This document shows positions 1 to 8,107 of a stretch of 16,419 nt of DNA, piece by piece (position 1 is the stretch's first letter; every line of letters begins with the position of its first letter). This stretch comes from an uncultured Muribaculaceae bacterium. Lineage in GTDB: Bacteria; Bacteroidota; Bacteroidia; Bacteroidales; Muribaculaceae. The notes beneath the pieces are model-generated. The model ran no database searches. It had not been told where the DNA came from and saw only the letters and a program-made list of their open reading frames with translations. Both the position numbers and the translations under genes were made by a program. The DNA is taken from contig CAJUSN010000041.1 in assembly GCA_910589095.1 (NCBI GenBank), forward strand, positions 1 to 16,419, in the 5' to 3' direction.

Positions 1-1094
1 ACCGCGCCCGCTTCAAAATCGACTGGGCAAGCAACGAACCCTGCGGAAGCTCAGTCCAGGGACAGAGCCTCTCTGCTAACGCCGGTACTATGATTGACTT
101 CACCTTCCGCGTGGAAGCTGCTGAAGAAGTAACCGGTCGCAACGTAACCGTTGCTGTGGCTGAAGGTCAGGACGCTCTTGGCTCAGTTGCCATTGAAGGT
201 TCCGACGACCTCACAGTGACCACTGAAGATGACGTTGTTGTGACTGCAACCGCTGCTGATGGAGCTCAGTTCCTCGGCTGGTACAATGGCGAGGATCTCG
301 TTTCAACCGAGGCCTCTTACACTGTTGAAGGCACTGAAGATGTAACTCTCACCGCCAACTTCGGATGGACTGTTACCTTCACCGCCACCAACGGTACTCT
401 CTCAGTGATGAATGGTGACACCGAGCTCACCTCAGGCGATGCCGTTCGTCCCGGAACAGTGCTTACTGTAACCCCCACCCCCAACACCAACATGGAATTC
501 GAATCACTTACCGTAAACGGCAATGATGTTGAATTGACCGAAGGTGTTGCAACTGTAACCGTAAACGGTGTAACTGAAATCGAAGCCTCATTCAAGGCCG
601 TGATGGTTACCTACACCCAGAGCTGCACAGGTAACGGTAAGGTTGAAGCATGGACCAAATATGACACTAACAACGACGATGCTCCTGCCGGCGACCTCAT
701 CCCCGACGGTTCAGAAGTTGCCATGGGTTCTGCCATCAACATCTACATGATCCCCGGCTCTTACGGTAACAACCAGCGCGAAACATTCGCCGCCATTCTC
801 ATCACCAACGGCGATGATGAATACACCTTGGCCGACAAGGGCTACGATATCGTTGCTCCCTGGTATGACAAGAAGAACCTCACTCTCTTCACCCGCGTGA
901 AGGGCGACTTCAATGTCAACGTTTCATTCTCCGATGAACTTGCAGGCATCACCGATGTGTTCTTCGACGGTGAAGAAGGCGAAACAGAGTACTTCACTCT
1001 CCAGGGTGTGAAGGTTGCAACCGAAAACCTTGAAACCGGATTCTACATTGCCCGTCGCGGCAACAAGACCATCAAGGTTTATATCCAGAAATAA
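1..1094 (+). CDS. Secreted surface protein with InlB-type beta repeats and T9SS-like C-terminal tail (5' partial)
   Basis: The frame is open from base 3, so the true start lies before the window and the ATG at 90 is internal. The visible 363 residues hold two clear divergent InlB B-repeat-like units, at about residues 47-121 (with the typical GWYNGE...VTLTANF ending) and 122-197 (ending in EIEASF). A third, longer beta-rich unit spans about 199-311. The last 50 residues carry FTLQGVKV...GFYIARRGNKTIKV, which resembles the C-terminal sorting tails of Muribaculaceae and other Bacteroidota surface proteins. By family knowledge such repeats are extracellular spacer or adhesion modules and the tail suggests type IX-like secretion; both roles are inferred. 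Codon use is strongly biased (Thr ACC/ACT, Leu CTC/CTT, Asn AAC), as in highly expressed genes. The catalytic or binding part, if there is one, lies upstream and cannot be seen. Confidence 0.85.
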   Translation, partial: RARFKIDWASNEPCGSSVQGQSLSANAGTMIDFTFRVEAAEEVTGRNVTVAVAEGQDALGSVAIEGSDDLTVTTEDDVVVTATAADGAQFLGWYNGEDLVSTEASYTVEGTEDVTLTANFGWTVTFTATNGTLSVMNGDTELTSGDAVRPGTVLTVTPTPNTNMEFESLTVNGNDVELTEGVATVTVNGVTEIEASFKAVMVTYTQSCTGNGKVEAWTKYDTNNDDAPAGDLIPDGSEVAMGSAINIYMIPGSYGNNQRETFAAILITNGDDEYTLADKGYDIVAPWYDKKNLTLFTRVKGDFNVNVSFSDELAGITDVFFDGEEGETEYFTLQGVKVATENLETGFYIARRGNKTIKVYIQK

Positions 1095-1125
1095 TCTCCA
1101 AGTAGATTAACCAATAATCCTTTCA

Positions 1126-1164
1126 GCAGGCGCGCTTCCGCAATGGAGCGCGCCTGCTTGCATT
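1126..1164 (+). terminator. Intrinsic-type terminator after the InlB-repeat protein
   Basis: A perfect 11-bp stem, GCAGGCGCGCT (1126-1136) with AGCGCGCCTGC (1147-1157), extended by one A-T pair, has a 10-base loop and a weak T-rich tail (TTGCATTTT). It begins 31 bases after the stop codon and should separate the surface protein from the next operon. Confidence 0.8.
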
Positions 1165-1241
1165 TTCAAGCCTGCCGGTGGAACTATCCCTCAAATCTAT
1201 CTGAAAAATTCTGTGAAAATAAATTTAAACAGTTTCTAAGA

Positions 1242-1272
1242 GCTGTCAATAGCCAAAAAATCACTAACTTTA
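1242..1272 (+). promoter_or_regulatory. Candidate promoter of the PCMD/beta-barrel operon
   Basis: TAACTTTA (1265-1272) differs from the Bacteroidota -7 consensus TAnnTTTG only at the last base and lies 43 bases before the ATG at 1316. The position expected for the -33 element, 19 bases upstream, holds GCTG, which matches TTTG poorly. It is proposed mainly because an operon starts here and a terminator lies upstream. Confidence 0.35.
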
Positions 1273-1315
1273 CAAAATATTTCCAATCAAGTGTCACTAT
1301 CCGTTTCTTGCACAC

Positions 1316-3865
1316 ATGCGTAATAGTCAATTTCTAAGAGCGTTAGAACGATATTTCTGCCTAACTGCCGCAGCGGTAGCAGTAGTAGCAGGCGTGTCGT
1401 CGTGCAAGGAGGAGACGGTTGTGGTCTCAGCCGGAGCCGCGCGCATAACGCCCCGTGTAATCATTGACAGCACGGTTGTGACACCATCGGGACAGCGCAT
1501 CAGCATCCCCCCCTCCGCAATCCCTTCGGAAGCGGAAATGAGCCTCACACTTCAAGCCGATGACGGACGATACACCCACACCTGGGCTTCGGTAACCGAT
1601 TATCTGCTCACCGAACTTCTCCGCCCGGGCGATTACACTGCCTCAGTGGCGTGCGGGTCTGCGTCGGATGAAGGATTTGAATCACCTTTTTTTGCAGGTC
1701 ATGCCAGGCTGCACCTTGCCGGGGGAACTGAAACGGAAGTGGAGATAAACGCCCGTTTGGCCTCCGCTCTTTTCCATGTCACTTTCGACCCGCACCTCAA
1801 TGAAGCCTTTCAATCAGTTGGCGCCGTTCTTCACTCGGAAGGTTACAGCTATGTGGACTATCCGTCATCGGAAGAACGCAGCGCTTTTCTCCACCCCGGA
1901 AACGTTTCGGTGGCTCTTCAAGCTGCCACTGCCGACGGACTTGGCGCAACCATCGAAGTGGCAACCATACCGCAGACTTTAGCCCAATACATTTACGAAA
2001 TAGAGCTTCGCGACGACGGAGCTGCCGAACCAACGGTCACCGCCATTGTCAACGGCAAAGAATGTGGAACCGTCCACATTACCCGTCAGCTATTGGAAGC
2101 ACCGGCCCCAACCATAGTAGCTTCCGGCTTCACTTCAGGTCAAACCATTACTGTGGCGGAAGGAAACACTCCGGCTCAACCGACAGTAATGGCCGTGTCA
2201 GGAAGCAGTGCTGCCAAACTCACTCTCTCGACCATAGCCACATCCCTACAAGCAAAAGGATGGCCAACACAGATTGACCTTGCTACCGCTTCGCAATCTG
2301 AATTGGAACGACTGACCGCTTTAGGATTGCAGATTGAGCGCGATACAAACGGACACATCACTTCGCTGGATTTCACCAAGGTGATTCCGCAGCTGCGCTC
2401 TTCATCGGGCTCTTCACGTTTCTTCCTCATGGCCACCGGCGCTAACGGAAAGCAATCTGATGCGGTGGAGCTTGACGTGGAGGTGACTCCGGTGGAAATC
2501 AGTGTTATCAGCGTAAGCGACATACTTATCGGAGCAAACATTGGTGAGGTGGTGCTCGTGAGTCGGTCGGCATCGCTTCAAGATAATCTTCAAATTCTCA
2601 TGGCCGACACAAACGGTGCATGGCAACCGTGTGGAATCCAATCTATAACCGAACGCGGTGAAAACGAGTATTCCGTCACTTTCAACGCCGCGCCCACTGA
2701 TGCATCCAGCGCCAAAGTGCGTATAATCTATTGCGGAGAGAGGATAGCCGAAGTGAATCTCAAGCGAGTGGCTCCGGAATACACTATTGATGCCGACCCA
2801 TTTGCCATGACAGCAAGCCTGCGCATCCATGCAGCCGATTCCAAGCTCCGCGAACTCATCACCGACCTCATCCGCATCTATGTCGATGGCGAACAGACGC
2901 TTGTGGCTGACCGTTTCCCTGCTCAAGGGATTGTCACGATAGGCAATCTGCAGCCTGACCACAAATACACTATCACCTCCACACTTGTAGCCACTCCCAC
3001 GCCCTCCGACATGACCCCAGCCATAGAAATTGTCACCGAAAAGACACTGCAGGTGCGCAACAGCACATTCGAAGATCATGATGACGGGATTAAATACCGC
3101 AAAATGCCATGTGGAGGTCGCTATAGCCAGTCGATAGCCGATGTGTTCAACTGCCAAAATTTCACTGATTTCAGCTTCCAGCAACCGCGACACTGGGCCA
3201 ACACCAACGCCAAAACATTCTGCACGGATGCCAAAAACCACAACACTTGGTACATGCAGCCTTCTGTCATGTCGGAACTTGATAATGTGGAGGGCTATGT
3301 GGCAGTAAAGTTGCAGAGCGTGGCCTGGGACACGGACGGTGCCCCCATTGCCGACTACCGCCAGAATGCAACACAATATATTCCGTACAACCCCAACGTT
3401 CCCCACATCAAGTATCGCGCTGCCGGTAAACTTTTCCTTGGGAACTATACTTTCGATCCTCAGACACTCACCGAAACCTACACCGAAGGGATTTCGTTCA
3501 GTTCCCGTCCCGTAGCCATAAACGGAATGTACCATTTCTCGCCTTGCGCAGCGGATCTGACTGATCGCGGAATGATTGTGGTGGAAGTTATTGGTGAATA
3601 CGAGGGCATGGAAATAGCCCTTGCTTCCGCCACCGGCTACCTTCCCCCGGCATTATCCTACACTGCGTTCTCCATCCCTCTCACCTACGACTCAGACTCA
3701 TTCGGCATCAAAGCCACAAAACTTAAAATAATGATTTCATCTTCAGTCCACACCGGATCGATCGAGCAAGAAAGCTCCACGCTTGTCACCGCTCCCGATG
3801 CACGTGCCGGCCATTCACTCGGCGGAACGCTATGGATGCAGAATCTTTCACTCTCCTACAAATAA
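1316..3865 (+). CDS. DUF4493-like / PCMD-type outer-membrane lipoprotein
   Basis: This 849-residue lipoprotein has a signal peptide (hydrophobic stretch at about 16-27) ending in a lipobox with Cys30 (GVSSC). The mature start, CKEET, resembles the K-(D/E)2 surface lipoprotein export signal described in Capnocytophaga, so it is probably carried to the cell surface (inference). About residues 40-235 resemble DUF4493, a Bacteroidota domain of unknown function, and several beta-sandwich-like units follow. From about residue 580 the protein resembles a PCMD (putative carbohydrate metabolism domain), including AAGKLFLGNY...SFSSRPVAINGMY near residues 701-735. That part is also related to the lipoprotein at 5552-7183. 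It is the first gene of a four-gene operon, 65 bases before the first barrel gene. The function is unknown; glycan binding or a structural surface role is the leading guess. Confidence 0.85.
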   Translation: MRNSQFLRALERYFCLTAAAVAVVAGVSSCKEETVVVSAGAARITPRVIIDSTVVTPSGQRISIPPSAIPSEAEMSLTLQADDGRYTHTWASVTDYLLTELLRPGDYTASVACGSASDEGFESPFFAGHARLHLAGGTETEVEINARLASALFHVTFDPHLNEAFQSVGAVLHSEGYSYVDYPSSEERSAFLHPGNVSVALQAATADGLGATIEVATIPQTLAQYIYEIELRDDGAAEPTVTAIVNGKECGTVHITRQLLEAPAPTIVASGFTSGQTITVAEGNTPAQPTVMAVSGSSAAKLTLSTIATSLQAKGWPTQIDLATASQSELERLTALGLQIERDTNGHITSLDFTKVIPQLRSSSGSSRFFLMATGANGKQSDAVELDVEVTPVEISVISVSDILIGANIGEVVLVSRSASLQDNLQILMADTNGAWQPCGIQSITERGENEYSVTFNAAPTDASSAKVRIIYCGERIAEVNLKRVAPEYTIDADPFAMTASLRIHAADSKLRELITDLIRIYVDGEQTLVADRFPAQGIVTIGNLQPDHKYTITSTLVATPTPSDMTPAIEIVTEKTLQVRNSTFEDHDDGIKYRKMPCGGRYSQSIADVFNCQNFTDFSFQQPRHWANTNAKTFCTDAKNHNTWYMQPSVMSELDNVEGYVAVKLQSVAWDTDGAPIADYRQNATQYIPYNPNVPHIKYRAAGKLFLGNYTFDPQTLTETYTEGISFSSRPVAINGMYHFSPCAADLTDRGMIVVEVIGEYEGMEIALASATGYLPPALSYTAFSIPLTYDSDSFGIKATKLKIMISSSVHTGSIEQESSTLVTAPDARAGHSLGGTLWMQNLSLSYK

Positions 3866-3930
3866 AACCCTCACGATCTCCCCTCTCTAACCATAGTCAT
3901 TACATTGCTTAACATCATAATTTACCATCA

Positions 3931-4686
3931 ATGATCAACAAAGCCCGATTATTCATCATGCTCCTGATAGCCGCCTTATCATCGGCTACGGCCGTGGCCC
4001 AAGAGGAGTTCAAGCGCGATATCGAGCAAATTTCGTTCATTCCTAAAGGTCAGTGGATCACGGGAGTGAGCGTAGGATACTCGCAAAGCAGCCAAAGCAA
4101 ATATCAGTTTTTCATTTTCGAGGACCTCAGTGGCGACACCTACACATTCAAGGTAACGCCCATGGCCATGTACGCGTTCAAGGACAATCTCGCAGCCGGC
4201 TTGAAATTCGGCTATACCCGTTCAAAACTCGCCATGGATCAAGGTTCATTCATCCTTGACAGCGAAACACATTTCGATGCCGATAACCTCAATGCCATTT
4301 CACAGGACTATTTTGCAATAGCCGCTCTGCGTAACTATATCTCGCTTGGAAACAACCGCCGTTTCGGTCTGTTCAACGAGCTTCAGCTTGAACTGGGCGG
4401 AGGTCAGTCGAAATTCTCCAACTACACCGGAGGCCAGGGCGACAACCGACATCTGTCGGGCACTTTCGAACAGAACTTCTCGCTCAACATTGGTCTCACT
4501 CCCGGATTTGTGATGTTTCTCAACAATTATTCGGCCATTGAAGTCAGCGTAGGTGTGCTCGGATTCGGCTACACCCACACTAAGTCAATCACTGACCAGA
4601 TACATGTGGCACGTCGCAATTCAAAACATGCCAACTTTAAAATCAACCTCTTCTCCGTGCAATTCGGCATGGCGTTTTACCTCTAA
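3931..4686 (+). CDS. Outer-membrane beta-barrel protein (first of a tandem pair)
   Basis: The 251-residue product has a cleavable signal peptide (about 1-23, ending in ATAVAQ). It then shows alternating amphipathic strands typical of a small Bacteroidota outer-membrane barrel (OmpW/OMP_b-brl-like): WITGVSVGYSQ, LAAGLKFGYTRS, FGLFNELQLELGGG, IEVSVGVLGFGYT and a final strand ending FGMAFYL. The size suggests about 8-10 strands. There is no TonB box or plug, so it is not a SusC-type transporter. It lies 65 bases after the DUF4493/PCMD lipoprotein, with no terminator between, and 6 bases before its paralogue. The shared strand order and motifs (NNRRFGLFNE here, RSRRFAVFNE in the next protein) show a duplication. 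Its role, perhaps as a membrane anchor or channel for the flanking lipoproteins, is inferred. Confidence 0.85.
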   Translation: MINKARLFIMLLIAALSSATAVAQEEFKRDIEQISFIPKGQWITGVSVGYSQSSQSKYQFFIFEDLSGDTYTFKVTPMAMYAFKDNLAAGLKFGYTRSKLAMDQGSFILDSETHFDADNLNAISQDYFAIAALRNYISLGNNRRFGLFNELQLELGGGQSKFSNYTGGQGDNRHLSGTFEQNFSLNIGLTPGFVMFLNNYSAIEVSVGVLGFGYTHTKSITDQIHVARRNSKHANFKINLFSVQFGMAFYL

Positions 4687-4692
4687 AACCGC

Positions 4693-5565
4693 ATGATCAT
4701 GAAATTTTTCAAAACATTCATCATAGCGACGGCCGCCCTGATATCAGCATCAACGGCCATGGGAGCCGAATCGCGCATTGATTCCACCTCCAATCCGTAC
4801 ATTGTCAAAGGCCACCCCTATCACCCCGAACTTGAGGAGAAAGTGATAGTGGGATCCGACACCACTTCTCTGATTATACGTGACCGCAACTTTGGACGCT
4901 ACGACCGCGGACTGTTCAACTATCTGTTCATCCCCCGCAAGCAGTGGACATTCGGACTAACCGCCTCCTACGGTGATTTCAACGCCAAGGATGTTGAAAT
5001 CCTGCAGGCCGTGAACAACTTCGATTTCGATGGCAAACAATATGCCATAAACCCCACCATAGGCTACTTTTTCCGCGACAACCAGTGTGTAGGTCTAAAA
5101 TTCAACTACACCCGCGCCGATGCTGAACTCGGACGCCTGAGCGTGAACCTGGGCGAAGACCTCAGCTTCAATATCCACGACATCAGCTACAGCTCCAACA
5201 AGTACAGCATGGGTATTTTCTACCGCAATTACGTAGGCCTCACGCGAAGCCGGCGTTTCGCTGTGTTCAATGAAGCATGTCTTTCATTCGGCAGCGGCTC
5301 GTCACGCTTCAAACGCCCTTACGACGGCGAGATCCGCGACACCCGCACCGATCTCACCGAAGTGGCCCTCAACTTCAGCCCGGGCGTGTGTGTGTTCATC
5401 ATGGACTCGTTCAGCTTCAATGTGTCGTTCGGCGTGTTTGGTGTGCATCTCACCAATGAGAAGCAAGTGACCGACGGCGTGGAAGAAGGCTCGCGATTCA
5501 GCAGCGGAGCTAATTTCAGATTCAATTTGTTTAACATCAATTTCGGTATCGGTGTACACATTTAA
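4693..5565 (+). CDS. Outer-membrane beta-barrel protein (second of a tandem pair)
   Basis: The 290-residue product has a signal peptide (about 1-25, ending in STAMGAES). A linker of about 45 residues (about 26-70) follows that is largely missing from its upstream paralogue, and then a beta-barrel. Matching segments include KQWTFGLTASYGD (KGQWITGVSVGYS in the first copy), CVGLKFNYTRADAELG (LAAGLKFGYTRSKLAMD), RSRRFAVFNEACLSFGSG, and the closing FRFNLFNINFGIGVHI (FKINLFSVQFGMAFYL). The start could also be the ATG at 4699, two codons in, giving MKFFKTF, a common-looking N-terminus; the choice does not affect the mature protein. The 6-base gap upstream and the 14-base overlap with the next gene indicate co-translation. 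The two barrels have diverged well beyond recent duplication, which suggests separate roles, perhaps as partners. The exact function is unknown. Confidence 0.85.
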   Translation: MIMKFFKTFIIATAALISASTAMGAESRIDSTSNPYIVKGHPYHPELEEKVIVGSDTTSLIIRDRNFGRYDRGLFNYLFIPRKQWTFGLTASYGDFNAKDVEILQAVNNFDFDGKQYAINPTIGYFFRDNQCVGLKFNYTRADAELGRLSVNLGEDLSFNIHDISYSSNKYSMGIFYRNYVGLTRSRRFAVFNEACLSFGSGSSRFKRPYDGEIRDTRTDLTEVALNFSPGVCVFIMDSFSFNVSFGVFGVHLTNEKQVTDGVEEGSRFSSGANFRFNLFNINFGIGVHI

Positions 5566-7183
5566 GCATATCAAAAGCAGCGCTGCACTGGCCCTCGCAG
5601 CCGCTTTCATCCTCTTGATGGGCTCATGTATCAAAAATGACCTCCCCTATCCCTGGGTGCAGCCCACATTCACCTCATTCGAGTTGGCCAAGACCGATGC
5701 AGATGGCAATAACCTGCTGCACAGCGCCACTGAGATAGATTCGGCTGACCGCACCATCACGGTTCATCTCTCGGAATGGGCCGACATTAGCAAAGTGGAG
5801 CTGACAGACTATCAGCTCAGTGAGGGCGCGGAACTCATCTCGCCCTCTTCGCTTCCGGCAACCCTTGATCTCCAACAACCTATGACGGTGACTCTCGGGC
5901 TCTACGATCGCACATTCGAGTGGACCATTACGGCTACTCAAGAGATACGTCGCTACTTCACCATCAGCTCCCAGATAGGCAGTTCGGCCATCGACGCCGA
6001 GAGCCGAACGGTGAAAGCCTACGTTCCCACTGGTCAACCTTTGGATGCTATCCATGTGCTAACCATAAAACTCGGTGGCGAAAGCTCGGTGATGACTCCC
6101 GATCTGACCGATCAAACCGTTGACTTCACCAATCCTGTAACGGTTACGGTAAGCGAGTTTGGCGAATCGCAGGAGTGGACCGTAAGTGTCGAACAAACAG
6201 ATGTAAGCGTCACCTTGGACCAAATCGATCCATGGACAGAGGTAGCTTGGATTTATGCCAGCGCTGAAAGTGGCAAGCAGAATGGCTTTGAGTTCCGACA
6301 GGAATCTGAGCAGGAATGGACTGTGGTGCCCGACGAGTGGATCACCGTCGATGGAGGCAGCCTCACAGCATGTCTGCGTCACCTGCAGCCGGAAACCGCC
6401 TATGTGGTCCGCGCCGTCAGCGGCGATGAGCACAGTGCGGAACTCTCGTTTACCACCGGATCAAATGTCCAGTTGCCCAACAACAACTTCACCCAATGGT
6501 GGAAAAACGGTAACGTTTGGAATCCATGGGCCGAAACCGGTGAATCGTTCTGGGACACCGGTAACCGCGGAGCAGCTACATTGGGAAGCTCCAACACCAT
6601 ACCTCTGGATGATGCCAACAGTTCAACCGGTTATGACGGAGCCGTGCTCCAAACCAAGTTCATCGGAGTAGGTATGTTCGGAAAACTCGCAGCAGGCAAT
6701 CTTTTTGCCGGCAGCTACGTGAGAACCGACGGAACTAACGGTGTGCTCGCTTTCGGACGCCCGTTCACCCAACGCCCCACAGCCATAAAGGCCCGCATCA
6801 AATACACCAATGTGGCCATAACTCATACAAGCACCTCCAATCCGAACCTAAACTACATGAAGGGCGAGCCCGACACTTGCATCGTGTGGTGCGCTCTCGG
6901 CGACTGGGACGAACCTTACGAAATCCGAACCAAGCCTTCGGACCGTCAGCTTTTCGAACGCGACAATGCAGGTGTGATTGCCTATGGAGAAATCACCTCA
7001 GGCCAACCGATCGAAGACTTCAAAGATATCATTATCCCGCTTGAATACAACGCCACCAATCGCATTCCCAAATACTTGCTTCTCACGGCCTCTGCCAGCA
7101 AGTACGGTGACTATTTCACAGGCGGAAATGGATCGGTGCTAACCGTATTGAGCTACGAAGTGCTCTACGATTACAACTACTGA
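5552..7183 (+). CDS. PCMD-domain lipoprotein with Ig-like N-terminal domains
   Basis: This 543-residue lipoprotein starts at GTG, inside the last 14 bases of the barrel gene. No ATG in this frame occurs before the lipobox, and the GTG start gives a good signal peptide (KHIKSSAALALAAAFILLMGSC, Cys26). After CIKNDLPYP, a common start in this family, come two similar Ig-like units (about 35-125 and 128-215, each ending in an EWT(I/V)(T/S)(A/V) strand). A fibronectin III-like unit follows (about 216-303), then a full PCMD (about 310-543) with AAGNLFAGSYVRTDGTNG and AFGRPFTQRPTAIKA. PCMD is a putative carbohydrate-related beta-sandwich found in Bacteroidota. Its sequence after the Cys lacks an acidic cluster, unlike the first lipoprotein of the operon, so surface exposure is less certain. 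It is the last gene before a strong terminator. Confidence 0.9.
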   Translation: MYTFKHIKSSAALALAAAFILLMGSCIKNDLPYPWVQPTFTSFELAKTDADGNNLLHSATEIDSADRTITVHLSEWADISKVELTDYQLSEGAELISPSSLPATLDLQQPMTVTLGLYDRTFEWTITATQEIRRYFTISSQIGSSAIDAESRTVKAYVPTGQPLDAIHVLTIKLGGESSVMTPDLTDQTVDFTNPVTVTVSEFGESQEWTVSVEQTDVSVTLDQIDPWTEVAWIYASAESGKQNGFEFRQESEQEWTVVPDEWITVDGGSLTACLRHLQPETAYVVRAVSGDEHSAELSFTTGSNVQLPNNNFTQWWKNGNVWNPWAETGESFWDTGNRGAATLGSSNTIPLDDANSSTGYDGAVLQTKFIGVGMFGKLAAGNLFAGSYVRTDGTNGVLAFGRPFTQRPTAIKARIKYTNVAITHTSTSNPNLNYMKGEPDTCIVWCALGDWDEPYEIRTKPSDRQLFERDNAGVIAYGEITSGQPIEDFKDIIIPLEYNATNRIPKYLLLTASASKYGDYFTGGNGSVLTVLSYEVLYDYNY

Positions 7184-7198
7184 CTCCTTAAACAGTAA

Positions 7199-7242
7199 CA
7201 AAAAGCGGGTGCCGGCAATAAAAAACCGGCACCCGCTTTTTT
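7199..7242. terminator. Bidirectional terminator between convergent operons
   Basis: An 11-bp GC-rich stem, GCGGGTGCCGG (7205-7215) with CCGGCACCCGC (7226-7236), is extended by A6 on the left and T6 on the right, giving 17 pairs. Read from either strand it is a hairpin followed by a U-tract. It lies 15 bases after the PCMD gene and 14 bases beyond the end of the minus-strand operon, so it can end both. Confidence 0.95.
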
Positions 7243-7256
7243 AAGAGATTTAAAGA

Positions 7257-8105
7257 TCAGGGCACAGTGGCCTCAAAGGGATAGGAACTCATAACGGAAA
7301 AAGTTGTGTTGTCTTCGCTGCCAAGCCATTTGATTTTACCAATCGGACAGCCGGCCACACGTAGCGACATATCATATTTGATTTCCGTTGAAGCCTCTAC
7401 CTCTTGAACCCTGGAATTGCCATCGCCTTTCAAGAACACGTCATTGCGCGAATCAATCAACTTCATTGTTGCGATCTGAGTGTTTATCAGGTCCAGCATC
7501 ACAGTTTCATAGGAATAGTTCGTGCTGAGCCCATAGGCATTCTTGTAAAGCGTGTTGATTTTACTATTCTCTATTGCAGTGGGTAGTGTTCCGGCCGACG
7601 TAAGTGTCGCACTATCGAAATTCATAAGATGGACTGCTGCGAATCCAAGATTCACTTGCTCCGTTAGCACTTTCGTAACCATTCCGCGAGGCACTGTGAG
7701 TTGGATCTCGAAATCGTCAGTGGTCACCTGCGCCTCATATCGCTCCTCTGTATCGCCAAAGAAATCAAGCTTTACACGCAGCGTGTCGCCGGCAAGTTTT
7801 TCGGTTTTGACATAAGCCTTGCAACTGCTTGGCACTGCAAGCGTAGGAGCCTTCACGGAATCGCTCTCAGTCACACGCAGTGAGATATGCCCGTCGGTGA
7901 ATCCACCCCATTCGCGAGGCTTGCTTTCATTCACCAACAGCGTTGAGAAACGAGGCAAAACTACATTCTCGCATACCTTACCGTCGGTCAAATTCACCTT
8001 AGTCAAGCGTGATTTTCCAAAACCGAAAAGATAGGCAGAAAAAATCCCTACAGCTACTGCCCCAATGAGCAAAGCTATGATTATGATATATGTGGTTCTC
8101 TTCAT
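7257..8105 (-). CDS. Membrane-anchored beta-rich protein of unknown function (ABC operon, last gene)
   Basis: The 282-residue product has one N-terminal transmembrane helix (about 6-27) after a short positive start (MKR). It has no lipobox and no obvious signal peptidase site, so it is probably an inner-membrane protein with a periplasmic domain. The rest is rich in predicted beta-strands (KVNLTDGKV, AQVTTDDFEIQLTVPRG, VMLDLINTQIATMKLID). Its layout is loosely like the GIN/DUF2807 putative adhesin family, in which repeated short strands form a solenoid, but the similarity is too weak for a firm call. It starts 2 bases after the GntR stop codon, so the two are almost surely co-translated. Sitting behind an ABC exporter and its repressor, it may sense or bind envelope stress ligands, or work with the transporter (inference). 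Confidence 0.8.
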   Translation of the reverse strand: MKRTTYIIIIALLIGAVAVGIFSAYLFGFGKSRLTKVNLTDGKVCENVVLPRFSTLLVNESKPREWGGFTDGHISLRVTESDSVKAPTLAVPSSCKAYVKTEKLAGDTLRVKLDFFGDTEERYEAQVTTDDFEIQLTVPRGMVTKVLTEQVNLGFAAVHLMNFDSATLTSAGTLPTAIENSKINTLYKNAYGLSTNYSYETVMLDLINTQIATMKLIDSRNDVFLKGDGNSRVQEVEASTEIKYDMSLRVAGCPIGKIKWLGSEDNTTFSVMSSYPFEATVP

Positions 8106-8107
8106 TG

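Noticed and set aside
1143..1337. A 64-codon frame between the first two genes
   Set aside because: It starts inside the terminator hairpin and runs through the promoter region into the lipoprotein gene; no protein-like features.
1233..1348. An 11-base direct repeat (TTTCTAAGAGC at 1233 and 1331) and a small dyad TTCTAA/TTAGAA at 1332-1348
   Set aside because: The second copy lies within the signal peptide codons and the dyad is short and AT-rich; likely chance.
2414..3535. A 373-codon open frame on the minus strand
   Set aside because: Antisense to the DUF4493/PCMD lipoprotein. Composition is Cys- and His-rich with no domain, as expected from a shadow frame.
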